A stretch of DNA of 5,927 nucleotides from Thiomicrorhabdus sp034722175 (GTDB taxonomy: Bacteria > Pseudomonadota > Gammaproteobacteria > Thiomicrospirales > Thiomicrospiraceae): NCBI GenBank assembly GCA_034722175.1, contig JAYENR010000221.1:1-5927 (forward strand), given 5' to 3'. Made by a program: the position numbers and the translations under genes. Every line of letters begins with the position of its first letter. Position 1 is the first letter of the stretch. Positions 1-5,703 of this stretch are shown here, one piece after another. A model generated the notes under the pieces. That model did no database searches. It was not told where the DNA came from and saw only the letters and a list, made by a program, of their open reading frames with translations.

Positions 1-335
1 CCATTAGGTTGCAGCACCGCAATATAATCCAAACCAATATTGATATTAAGAGATAACCACTGCTGCTCTAAAAAAGAGTTATATGAATCGGCGGAATTAG
101 CATTTTGATTAATTTCAATTTTATCAGCTAAAATTTGAGAGAACTGTGACAACTTTAAAAAATTGTCGTTCAGCATCTGTTCTAAAATTTGTTGGTGCTT
201 AAGGTGTGTTTGTTGGCTCTCATCTTCATAACGTTCAATAATGTGGTAGACACTCTGGCCTATCCAGAGCAAACTAATTAACACTAAAACAAAACTTAGA
301 AAAGCCACCGCTTTCCATTTTAAACTGATAAACAT
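1..335 (-). CDS. N-terminus of a membrane-anchored sensor protein (partial, runs off left edge)
   Basis: Read from an ATG at 335 the frame stays open for 111 codons to the window edge, so only the N-terminus is visible. It begins with a short basic segment (K6, K8). One hydrophobic membrane helix follows at about residues 9-26. The next stretch is charged and glutamine-rich, predicted helical (about 34-75), as in periplasmic sensor domains of histidine kinases and GGDEF/EAL proteins. No output domain is in view, so kinase and c-di-GMP enzyme cannot be told apart. An in-frame TAG five codons upstream makes this the first possible ATG. The ribosome binding site is poor (GGTAG about 12 nt upstream). 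The gene lies 27 bp after the porin stop and is probably cotranscribed with the porin and the binding protein. That it is a real gene is well supported; the sensor role is inference from topology and neighbours. Confidence 0.75.
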   Translation of the reverse strand, partial: MFISLKWKAVAFLSFVLVLISLLWIGQSVYHIIERYEDESQQTHLKHQQILEQMLNDNFLKLSQFSQILADKIEINQNANSADSYNSFLEQQWLSLNINIGLDYIAVLQPN

Positions 336-362
336 AGCTAAATAATTCTACCGTTCATCCAT

Positions 363-1718
363 TTAAAACTGGTAAGCAATTTGTAACATATAAGTTTTCC
401 AATGCTTTTTAATATCTTCATTTTCAAAACCATCGTAACTTGGTAGCCAAACCGTTCCTTCATTAGTAGACATCTGCCCAGTTAAACGCCAATCCGTGGT
501 AATATCCCAACCTAGGCCAATTGTTAACCCTTTTCCATACCCATGATATGGATCATTGTCGCGGGCACTTTTAGAGCCATCACGATCATCATTAAGTAGA
601 TACAACTCTTCATAACGTAACATCGCGGTTAAGCTCTCTTTAAAGAACCATTCTGCTTGAAGAACATAACCTTCTGTGGTGGTTTCAATCGGCACCAAAC
701 TGCCCAAAAGACCAAGATCAATATCCGAATCAATTATTAGATACTCAGCACTAAACAACCAGTCTGCATAAGCATATTGCACGGATAAGATAGCAAACAG
801 TGCCTCCATATCTACAGCCGTTATATAATCTTCATAATTGTCTGATGCTTCTTTCTGTGCTGCCTGCCCCACATATTGCTCAAATTGCCCATCTGTTTCA
901 GGAACCAGACCTAATCCACCATACTCAACAGGTGTCGCTGCATAGGTGGCCGCATCGGTAACCGGATCTGACGTCTGTAATGCATATCCAGCCTGAGCTG
1001 CTGTTTGTAAATCGCTCATATTGGTATCAAGCTTCAGTAAACTGATACCAAAGTTCAATGAAGGTTGACGAGATGGGCTGAAATTTAACTTCAAACCACT
1101 TAACCCTACTTCATCAAATTTACCTTGTATGTCTTGTGCAAAAAGGTAATTCTCCATCACTTTTGATTCTAATTCAGTACTTCCGGTAAATGCACTCCAA
1201 TTCAACGTACCGACTCCACTAAACACGCTACCATAAAAATTTAATCCATCTGTCGAAATCATTGTGTCTCTAAATGCATCAAAGTAAATAGCATTCGGAA
1301 CATTAACTCCCGGTCGGGCAGATGGGATGTCACGGGTTGAGTTATAAACCCCTAATTCATTTTTAACACGCCCTAAACGTATTCCAAAGGTAGATTGTTC
1401 ACCAGAGTAAGCTAAATAATCGGCTAATAAGAAATCAACACGAACTTGCCCATCATCAACTTCATCCATAGTACGGCTTAACAATTGACCCGTTACACGA
1501 AACTGTTCATTTGCATTCCAAGAACCATTAATTCCAATTTCTCTAAAGTTAAAGCCCCCATCTTCTGAGTCACTACCTGCAAAGTCGTTATCTGGACTAT
1601 ATACGTAACCTTGGCTAAAAAAACCATGTAACTCTGTATTATTGGTTACTTCCAGAGCTTGAACATTAGAAAAACACAATGTTAAAACGGTCAAAATTGC
1701 TGTCTTATATCTATTCAT
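363..1718 (-). CDS. Porin-like outer-membrane beta-barrel protein
   Basis: This 451-residue protein has a clear Sec signal peptide: N-terminal Arg/Lys, hydrophobic core at 7-16, and a likely cut after VQA at residue 21. The mature part opens with an aromatic strand (LHGFFSQGYVYS, about 30-41) and continues with alternating polar/hydrophobic strands rich in Tyr, Gly and Asp. It ends in a strand closing with Phe451 (LQIAYQF), the usual C-terminal signature recognised by the BAM machinery. It resembles trimeric-type porins of gammaproteobacteria but I cannot assign a substrate class; OprO/OprP- or DcaP-like is only a guess. Its ATG overlaps the stop of the upstream binding-protein gene by 8 bp, with GGGG about 8 nt upstream, which points to translational coupling. 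A possible role is letting the ligand of the binding protein or sensor into the periplasm; this is inference. Confidence 0.85.
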   Translation of the reverse strand: MNRYKTAILTVLTLCFSNVQALEVTNNTELHGFFSQGYVYSPDNDFAGSDSEDGGFNFREIGINGSWNANEQFRVTGQLLSRTMDEVDDGQVRVDFLLADYLAYSGEQSTFGIRLGRVKNELGVYNSTRDIPSARPGVNVPNAIYFDAFRDTMISTDGLNFYGSVFSGVGTLNWSAFTGSTELESKVMENYLFAQDIQGKFDEVGLSGLKLNFSPSRQPSLNFGISLLKLDTNMSDLQTAAQAGYALQTSDPVTDAATYAATPVEYGGLGLVPETDGQFEQYVGQAAQKEASDNYEDYITAVDMEALFAILSVQYAYADWLFSAEYLIIDSDIDLGLLGSLVPIETTTEGYVLQAEWFFKESLTAMLRYEELYLLNDDRDGSKSARDNDPYHGYGKGLTIGLGWDITTDWRLTGQMSTNEGTVWLPSYDGFENEDIKKHWKTYMLQIAYQF

Positions 1719-2142
1719 GATTTTGCCCCGACTCTAAAACCTTCACCCCTTTTAACGGTAGATTTCCACTTACATAACCAATTGCACCAGGAGTGCTACG
1801 AATCTTCTCTAACATCTCGCTTTCAGATTTAACCACGACAGGAGTGCGTCCTGTACCCGTAAAGGTTAAACGATTCCATAAACGATCTAATTGATGGGTT
1901 GGCATTCTGAGTTGTTTTCGTGAAAATTCTCGATGAATTTTATGTTTGCTTGGCAACATAAAGACTTTGATCGTTTCACCGCTATTCCAGCTCTTTAACT
2001 GCATGGCATAAATACGACTTAAGGTATGGGTACTCACAGATGAATTTGGAACCGACATATTGACAATAACATGAGTCGCGCCCTTAACGGGAAAGCTAAA
2101 AAATAGCGTTACGACAGTAAGAAACAGTATACGTTTAAACAA
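1711..2142 (-). CDS. Small PstS-like periplasmic solute-binding protein
   Basis: I place the start at the TTG at 2142 because AAAGG lies 7 nt upstream. The product then begins with a compact signal peptide (FKR, then a hydrophobic core, cut near residue 21-22 after VKGA). An in-frame ATG at 2157 has no visible Shine-Dalgarno. A longer frame from 2226 would be translated through a strong hairpin and would bury the signal peptide. From the TTG the precursor is 143 residues. Features of the PBP-like (phosphate-binding PstS-related) fold are LSRIYAMQLKSW (41-52), FTGTGRTP (94-101) and PGAIGYV (118-124), the last very typical of the family. Full-length PstS is more than 300 residues, so this is a half-size, probably single-lobe member. 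No ABC permease or ATPase is adjacent. It leads an apparent operon with the overlapping porin and a membrane sensor, which favours ligand sensing over transport. Phosphate or a related oxyanion as ligand is unproven. Confidence 0.8.
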   Translation of the reverse strand: MFKRILFLTVVTLFFSFPVKGATHVIVNMSVPNSSVSTHTLSRIYAMQLKSWNSGETIKVFMLPSKHKIHREFSRKQLRMPTHQLDRLWNRLTFTGTGRTPVVVKSESEMLEKIRSTPGAIGYVSGNLPLKGVKVLESGQNHE

Positions 2143-2149
2143 TGTTATA

Positions 2150-2154
2150 CCTTT
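2150..2154 (-). promoter_or_regulatory. Shine-Dalgarno AAAGG deciding the TTG start of the binding-protein gene
   Basis: AAAGG is followed by a 7-nt spacer and then TTG at 2142. This is the only well-placed ribosome binding site near the 5' end of the gene. It overlaps the upstream ATG codon at 2157, so that ATG is unlikely to be the main start. Confidence 0.6.
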
Positions 2155-2158
2155 CATT

Positions 2159-2192
2159 AAAAACTGAACAAGCCTGTTCCGAACAGGCTTGT
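2159..2192 (-). terminator. Hairpin followed by T-run: terminator of yajL or leader attenuator of the binding-protein operon
   Basis: ACAAGCCTGTT and AACAGGCTTGT form a perfect 11-bp stem around a CGG loop (2168-2192). On the minus strand it is followed by TTCAG and then TTTTT (2163-2159). The U-tract is offset about four bases from the stem, so it is not ideal. The hairpin lies about 50 bp after the yajL stop and ends only a few bases before the binding-protein Shine-Dalgarno. It may end yajL transcripts. If the promoter at 2210-2238 is real, it lies in the operon leader and could act as an attenuator. The plus-strand side has no T-run. Confidence 0.55.
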
Positions 2193-2209
2193 GGTAATGT
2201 AGAATGTTA

Positions 2210-2238
2210 TTTATAACAGACCCCATCTAAGAGCTCAA
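2210..2238 (-). promoter_or_regulatory. Candidate sigma70 promoter for the binding protein-porin-sensor operon
   Basis: TTGAGC (2238-2233) and TATAAA (2215-2210) are separated by exactly 17 bp on the minus strand, just past the yajL stop codon. Transcription would begin near 2203, giving a leader of about 60 nt that contains the 2168-2192 hairpin. This is supported only by consensus matching. Confidence 0.45.
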
Positions 2239-2241
2239 GAA

Positions 2242-2796
2242 CTAAGGCCGCTGCAGACCTTTTTCAACGGCTAAACGTTTTTCTGCCCCCATCAATTTTT
2301 CAATTAGTGTCAAAGCAAAATCCATCGCAGTGCCTGGCCCTTTTGAAGTAATAATTTTGCCATCTTCTACTACTGACTGATTGATATATTGCATCCCAAC
2401 AGCAGGGTTTTGATCAATCACGCCAGGAAAACTCGTCGCCTGCTTACCCTCTAATAGACCCGCTTCTACCAAAACTTTAGGTGCCGCACAAATAGCGGCA
2501 ACCCAATGACCTTCTGCCTCTGTTCTCTTCAATAACTGAATAATACGTGGGTCTTGCTGAAGGTAATCAGCACCAGGCAGACCACCAGGCAACACGACTA
2601 GATCAAATGACTGATCTAAAACCTGATCAAGCGTGGTTTGAGCAATGAGCTGAACGCTACGGCTCGCCGTAATGATCAAATTATCATCTAAACTGGCCGT
2701 AATCACTTCAACATCAGCTCTAACTAAAAGGTCGATGATTGTGACTGCCTCTAACTCTTCACAACCTTGTGCTAATGGAACTAATACCTTTGCCAT
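2242..2796 (-). CDS. yajL: YajL-type DJ-1/PfpI superfamily protein (chaperone / deglycase family)
   Basis: The start is the ATG at 2796, with GGAGG 6 nt upstream; an in-frame ATG at 2811 would lie inside a terminator stem. The protein has 184 residues, slightly shorter than E. coli YajL (about 196). Family features are all present. The acidic residue that tunes the cysteine is Glu16 in GCEELEAV. LPGG is at 69-72. The nucleophilic elbow AAICAAP carries Cys103, and SKGPGTAMDFAL follows at 151-162. The segment TIIDLLVRADVEVITAS closely resembles YajL rather than PfpI/YhbO. YajL and DJ-1 proteins are cytoplasmic and protect against oxidative and electrophile stress; chaperone, covalent chaperone and protein/nucleotide deglycase activities have been reported, the last being debated. 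The gene follows ctpA on the same strand with an intrinsic terminator between them and no obvious promoter of its own. Confidence 0.9.
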   Translation of the reverse strand: MAKVLVPLAQGCEELEAVTIIDLLVRADVEVITASLDDNLIITASRSVQLIAQTTLDQVLDQSFDLVVLPGGLPGADYLQQDPRIIQLLKRTEAEGHWVAAICAAPKVLVEAGLLEGKQATSFPGVIDQNPAVGMQYINQSVVEDGKIITSKGPGTAMDFALTLIEKLMGAEKRLAVEKGLQRP

Positions 2797-2809
2797 TTTC
2801 AACCTCCAC

Positions 2810-2837
2810 AAAAAAAGCCACTTTAAAAAGTGGCTTT
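2810..2837 (-). terminator. Intrinsic terminator after ctpA, abutting the yajL ribosome binding site
   Basis: AAAGCCACTTT and AAAGTGGCTTT form a perfect 11-bp stem with a TT loop (2837-2814). The minus-strand T-run of seven (2816-2810) overlaps the stem end. It starts 9 bp past the ctpA stop, and the yajL GGAGG begins two bases after the T-run. On the plus strand the trailing sequence is a poor T-tract, so termination should act mainly on ctpA transcripts. Confidence 0.85.
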
Positions 2838-2845
2838 CATTTCTA

Positions 2846-4207
2846 CTATTTATTCATTCTCTGGGTTAAGGACATCGCTTTAAGAATCCGCACCGCTTCA
2901 TTTAACTCATAATCTTTTTCCAATAGAAGTTTAATCTCATCTTCTTTTGGCTCATTATCAGTCTCGTTGGTTTTTTCGGAGTCATGTTCTTTGCCATTGC
3001 CATTTTCTAAATGACCAGAAAGATCTGCCTCTTTAACATTCCCTACCGCAGACTCCTCCACTTTCTCAAGTTTGACTCGAGCAACCGTAATATCTGGCTC
3101 AATCCCTTCAGCCTGAATGGAACGCCCACTTGGGGTGAAATAGCGTGCCGTTGTCACCTTGATTGCAGCTCCATTATTTAATGGCAATAAAGTTTGTACC
3201 GAACCTTTACCAAAACTGGTACGCCCAACCACAATGGCGCGCAACTGATCTTGTAATGCACCCGCTACGATTTCAGAAGCCGAAGCCGAACCTTCATTAA
3301 TCAAAACCACAACGGGCTTACCATGCATGACATCGCCCTTTTCGGCTTCAAAACGCATCTGAGAATTTTTAATACGGCCTTCCGTGTAAACAATCAGCCC
3401 TTCATCTAAAAATGCATCTGAAATCTGCACCGCTGCCGTTAAAACACCCCCAGGGTTATTACGAAGATCTAACACCAAGCCATTTAATGGTTCGCCATTC
3501 TCTTTTTCTAACTTCTGTACACCGGCCACTAAATCTTTACCAGAGCGTATCTGAAACTGACTCACACGTAGGTAACCAATGCCATCTTTAAGCATTTTTT
3601 GTTTGACACTCTTCACTTTAATGACCGCTCGGGTCAACTCAATTTTAAGAGGTGCATCTTCGCCTTTACGCACAATCGTTAACATCAATTTGGTGCCTGG
3701 CTTACCACGCATCACATCAACAGCTTCACTTAAGGTTTTGCCTTTAACCGGCTCGTCACCTAACTTAATAATTAAATCACCCGCTAACACACCGGCTTTT
3801 TGAGCAGGGGTATCATCAATCGGAGAAATCACTTTTACAAAGCCATCTTCCATGCCCACTTCCATTCCCAAACCACCAAATTCACCTTTGGTGTGTTCCT
3901 GCATTTTTTTGAATCCGTCTGCAGGCAGGTAAGCAGAATGAGGGTCAAGGCTAGAAAGCATGCCACTGATCGCCCCCTCTAAAAGGTCTTTGTCATCAAC
4001 TTCGTCGACATAATCACTAGAAACGCGTTCAAACACCTCTGCAAATGCACGCAACTCTTTAAGTGGTATAGACACTTGCTGAGTCTGTGGTTCAGCGATA
4101 GGCTGTTGTGCTTTGTCTGCCATGACACTTGACGCCACCACAATAAAGGCACCTAATATTGCACCTGCACCAATCCAAGTTGCTTTTTTATATACAGATA
4201 TACTCAC
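2846..4207 (-). CDS. ctpA: C-terminal processing peptidase, S41 family (CtpA/Prc-like)
   Basis: This is a 453-residue periplasmic serine protease with a GTG start at 4207 and GGAGA about 5 nt upstream. Residues 11-28 form a signal peptide or N-terminal anchor. A helical N-terminal region (about 50-108) precedes a PDZ domain (about 115-195, with GGLGMEVG at 111-118). The S41 catalytic core follows. Its active site is visible: EGSASASE with nucleophile Ser309, and FGKGSVQ with general base Lys334 and Gln338. The Ser-Lys distance of 25 matches other CTPs. LDLRNNPGG (246-254) is a further family motif. An acidic, Lys/Asn-rich linker (about 381-424) separates the core from a C-terminal helical tail (425-450). 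CTPs trim C-termini of exported proteins, including murein hydrolases and their regulators. In many gammaproteobacteria ctpA follows envC; here it stands first, divergent from an ArsR-family gene. It is followed by yajL after a terminator. Confidence 0.95.
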   Translation of the reverse strand: MSISVYKKATWIGAGAILGAFIVVASSVMADKAQQPIAEPQTQQVSIPLKELRAFAEVFERVSSDYVDEVDDKDLLEGAISGMLSSLDPHSAYLPADGFKKMQEHTKGEFGGLGMEVGMEDGFVKVISPIDDTPAQKAGVLAGDLIIKLGDEPVKGKTLSEAVDVMRGKPGTKLMLTIVRKGEDAPLKIELTRAVIKVKSVKQKMLKDGIGYLRVSQFQIRSGKDLVAGVQKLEKENGEPLNGLVLDLRNNPGGVLTAAVQISDAFLDEGLIVYTEGRIKNSQMRFEAEKGDVMHGKPVVVLINEGSASASEIVAGALQDQLRAIVVGRTSFGKGSVQTLLPLNNGAAIKVTTARYFTPSGRSIQAEGIEPDITVARVKLEKVEESAVGNVKEADLSGHLENGNGKEHDSEKTNETDNEPKEDEIKLLLEKDYELNEAVRILKAMSLTQRMNK

Positions 4208-4223
4208 TCGAGTCTCCAGATAA

Positions 4224-4252
4224 ATTCTAAAAAGTTGGTTTTACATTGTCTC
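4224..4252 (-). promoter_or_regulatory. Candidate sigma70 promoter of ctpA
   Basis: On the minus strand GAGACA (4252-4247) and TAGAAT (4229-4224) are spaced 17 bp apart. This would start transcription about 10 nt upstream of the ctpA Shine-Dalgarno. A perfect TATAAT at 4296-4291 is an alternative -10 but has no good -35. The two could be tandem promoters. Confidence 0.45.
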
Positions 4253-4308
4253 AAAAAGAAATCCAATCATAACCCAAAAATATTTAGTTCATTATAAATT
4301 AACTTTTA

Positions 4309-4337
4309 GTGACATAGGGTTCGGTTTTCATTAGAAT
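4309..4337 (+). promoter_or_regulatory. Candidate sigma70 promoter of the ArsR-family gene
   Basis: GTGACA (4309-4314, one mismatch from TTGACA) and TAGAAT (4332-4337) are separated by 17 bp. The predicted transcript start near 4344 gives a leader of about 45 nt. The start point falls on the palindrome at 4344-4359, a position typical of autorepression. Confidence 0.55.
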
Positions 4338-4343
4338 CCCAAG

Positions 4344-4359
4344 TAATAAATATTTAATA
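4344..4359. promoter_or_regulatory. AT-rich palindrome at the predicted transcript start: candidate operator of the ArsR-family protein
   Basis: TAATAAATATTTAATA is a 16-bp palindrome with one mismatched pair and a perfect 10-bp core (4347-4356). It overlaps the predicted +1 of the ArsR-family gene. The core AAATATTTA recurs at 4278-4286, nearer ctpA. ArsR-family dimers bind AT-rich inverted repeats, but such sequences arise easily by chance in AT-rich DNA. Confidence 0.35.
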
Positions 4360-4389
4360 ATATCGTTATACAGTGAAATGGTGAAATAA

Positions 4390-4704
4390 ATGCAAGAAGA
4401 AGCTCAACCATTTGAGATGAAAGAAGAGAACATCAATAAAGCGTCAAAAGCGCTAAAAGCGATGGGTCACCCTTTAAGACTGAAAATCCTTTGTGTGATT
4501 GGTGAGCGAGAGCTACCTGTTATGGATATTGTAAAATCAGTTGGAACCACTCAAAGCAATATTTCTCAGCACATTGATATTTTACGTGAGAAAGAGATTA
4601 TTACCTCAAGAAGAGAGGGCAGTAAGATCTTATGTAAAGTGCGCGATCCAAATATTCTTAAATTAATGGATGCAATGCAACAGACGTTTTGTCCAATTAA
4701 CTAA
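4390..4704 (+). CDS. ArsR/SmtB-family winged-helix regulator, likely thiol/persulfide-sensing type
   Basis: This 104-residue protein is a single winged-helix domain. The N-terminal helix KALKAMGHPLRLKILCVI (about 20-37) is diagnostic of ArsR. The helix-turn-helix spans about 43-67, with recognition helix TTQSNISQHIDILREK, and the wing is RREGSKILCKV (74-84). The arsenic/cadmium motif ELCVCDL is absent: the equivalent stretch reads ELPVMDI, so metal sensing at helix 3 is unlikely. Cysteines are at 35, 82 and 101. Cys35 (in ILC) and Cys101 (in TFCP) are 66 residues apart, the same spacing as the redox or persulfide pair of SqrR, BigR and HlyU as I recall them. The likely role is a repressor released when the pair forms a disulfide or polysulfide link. 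The start ATG has GGTG 6 nt upstream; Met10 is a less likely alternative. The gene is divergent from ctpA and convergent with the gene at 4741-5499; no sulfide-oxidation gene is in view. Confidence 0.9.
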   Translation: MQEEAQPFEMKEENINKASKALKAMGHPLRLKILCVIGERELPVMDIVKSVGTTQSNISQHIDILREKEIITSRREGSKILCKVRDPNILKLMDAMQQTFCPIN

Positions 4705-4740
4705 TCGTTTAGCGACTCCAACCCAAAACTTTTCTATAAT

Positions 4741-5499
4741 CTAAGAGACTTGCTGCAATTGCACTCTTAGGTCAAACCCGTTTCGATCTGGAATGGATTG
4801 GTTTTGCTCATTTAGCTGAAACTGAATCGCATGACTGCTACTATCAACACTTTCATTTGAACTATTATCTTCATCAGCTTCTACTGAGTCTTCACTCAAC
4901 TCTTGCTTTTCTTCTATTGCTTTAGTTGCAATCTCTACTCTTGCCTGATTTGCCATTTGAATCGCTGAACTGGCTACTTTCATATCCTGACTAGACGGCT
5001 CCGCTGGTGCTAAAGCAGCACGCTGAACCACCATCGCTTTCTGCAACGTGGCTTCAGGATCACCCGCAACGGGCGAAACATCAATGCTCACCTCTCCACC
5101 AATCGCATAACGTCTACCATCTGGCCCAACCTGATAAGAGTAAGAAGCCCCACCCGTTGAATAACCTCCTGCAGCAGCTTGATGAGCCATTTCATGTGCC
5201 CGAACTTCTGCATCTCTAGCTTTTAATTGGTTAATCACCTGCTTGGCTTCATCACTCAGTTCTGTAGAAGAGTTCGTTTGTTCAACAGGTTTTGCAGCAG
5301 GACTTTGAGAAGTCTCATCTTCACTATTAGTAGAGGTGTTAGGAGCTGGAATTGATGACTTTTGTTGAACATATTTAGAGCTATCAACGACTGGAACAGA
5401 CGATTGAGATTGCAACGAATTTTGACCACTGTTTCCCGACAGAGGCACCGGAGTCGCTGTAGAAGAATATAATGTGGCTGACGAAATTGACGTTAACAT
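4741..5499 (-). CDS. SprA-related putative metalloprotease (HExxH)
   Basis: The protein has 252 residues in three parts. The N-terminal tail (1-78) is low in complexity, rich in Ser, Thr, Gln and Pro. The conserved domain (about 80-195) begins RDAEVRAHEMAHQAAAGG, with zinc-metalloprotease motif HEMAH at 102-106. It continues with YSYQVGPDGRRYAIGGEVSID; Glu136 is a possible third metal ligand. It ends in the helix-rich segment with VQRAALAPAEPSSQD (158-172). The C-terminal tail is acidic and Ser/Asn-rich (about 198-222). This pattern matches the SprA-related / putative metalloprotease CJM1_0395 family, whose substrate is unknown to me. No Sec signal peptide or membrane segment is seen. The Shine-Dalgarno is weak (AAAGAG directly abutting the ATG), but no better start exists nearby. 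A good extended -10 promoter lies 30-60 bp upstream. A 7-bp inverted repeat (4741-4747 / 4764-4770) covers the stop codon but lacks a T-run. Confidence 0.85.
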   Translation of the reverse strand: MLTSISSATLYSSTATPVPLSGNSGQNSLQSQSSVPVVDSSKYVQQKSSIPAPNTSTNSEDETSQSPAAKPVEQTNSSTELSDEAKQVINQLKARDAEVRAHEMAHQAAAGGYSTGGASYSYQVGPDGRRYAIGGEVSIDVSPVAGDPEATLQKAMVVQRAALAPAEPSSQDMKVASSAIQMANQARVEIATKAIEEKQELSEDSVEADEDNSSNESVDSSSHAIQFQLNEQNQSIPDRNGFDLRVQLQQVS

Positions 5500-5510
5500 C
5501 TCTTTGACTC

Positions 5511-5529
5511 AATTTAATAGAGTTAAATT
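5511..5529. promoter_or_regulatory. Inverted repeat over the predicted transcript start of the metalloprotease-like gene
   Basis: AATTTAA (5511-5517) and TTAAATT (5523-5529) are perfect inverted repeats around TAGAG. They lie directly after the -10 box at 5531-5536, so they cover about +1 to +15. This could be an operator or a weak 5'-leader hairpin; chance is possible in AT-rich DNA. Confidence 0.3.
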
Positions 5530-5530
5530 C

Positions 5531-5559
5531 ATTCTAGCAAACCTATAAAAAAACTGCAA
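5531..5559 (-). promoter_or_regulatory. Extended -10 promoter of the metalloprotease-like gene
   Basis: On the minus strand TTGCAG (5559-5554) is followed by a 17-bp spacer containing a T-run, and then TAGAAT (5536-5531) preceded by TGC, the extended -10 signature. The predicted start is about 25 nt upstream of the ATG at 5499. Confidence 0.6.
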
Positions 5560-5647
5560 AAAGCACTCACAAATCATATAGATATTAACGGTATAGCCAT
5601 TTACTAAGTTTCTTGCCTAGCATTAACACGGGAAGCTGATAAAATCA

Positions 5648-5676
5648 TTGATACATTAGGTTTTATAGAAAACAAT
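5648..5676 (+). promoter_or_regulatory. Possible promoter of the HDOD-domain gene
   Basis: TTGATA (5648-5653) and AACAAT (5671-5676) are spaced 17 bp. This places a transcript start about 20 nt before the ATG at 5704. The -10 is weak. TTGCCT (5613-5618) with TGATAA (5637-5642, 18-bp spacing) is an alternative. Confidence 0.3.
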
Positions 5677-5703
5677 AACAGCCCCTTATAACTAAGGATA
5701 TTC

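Noticed and set aside
2242..2796. PfpI/YhbO-type intracellular protease as the identity of the DJ-1 family gene
   Set aside because: The EELEAV start, the TIIDLLVR segment and the GPGTAMDFAL ending fit the YajL/DJ-1 branch better than PfpI.
2672..2869. Plus-strand open frame of 65 codons across the yajL start and the terminator
   Set aside because: It is antisense to yajL, crosses the ctpA terminator, and has no family resemblance; it is a shadow frame.
3579..3982. Two plus-strand open frames within ctpA
   Set aside because: Both are antisense to the well-conserved PDZ and N-terminal regions of CtpA and show no recognisable protein features.
4705..4740. Bidirectional terminator between the convergent genes
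   Set aside because: The 36-bp gap was inspected and contains no stable GC-rich stem with a T-tract.
4741..4770. Inverted repeat CTAAGAG/CTCTTAG at the stop codon of the metalloprotease-like gene, as a terminator
   Set aside because: The 16-nt loop is large, the stem is short and no T-run follows on either strand.
5007..5219. Plus-strand open frame of 70 codons inside the metalloprotease-like gene
   Set aside because: It is antisense to the conserved HEMAH domain, with no homology signal and an unlikely His/Gln/Pro-rich composition.
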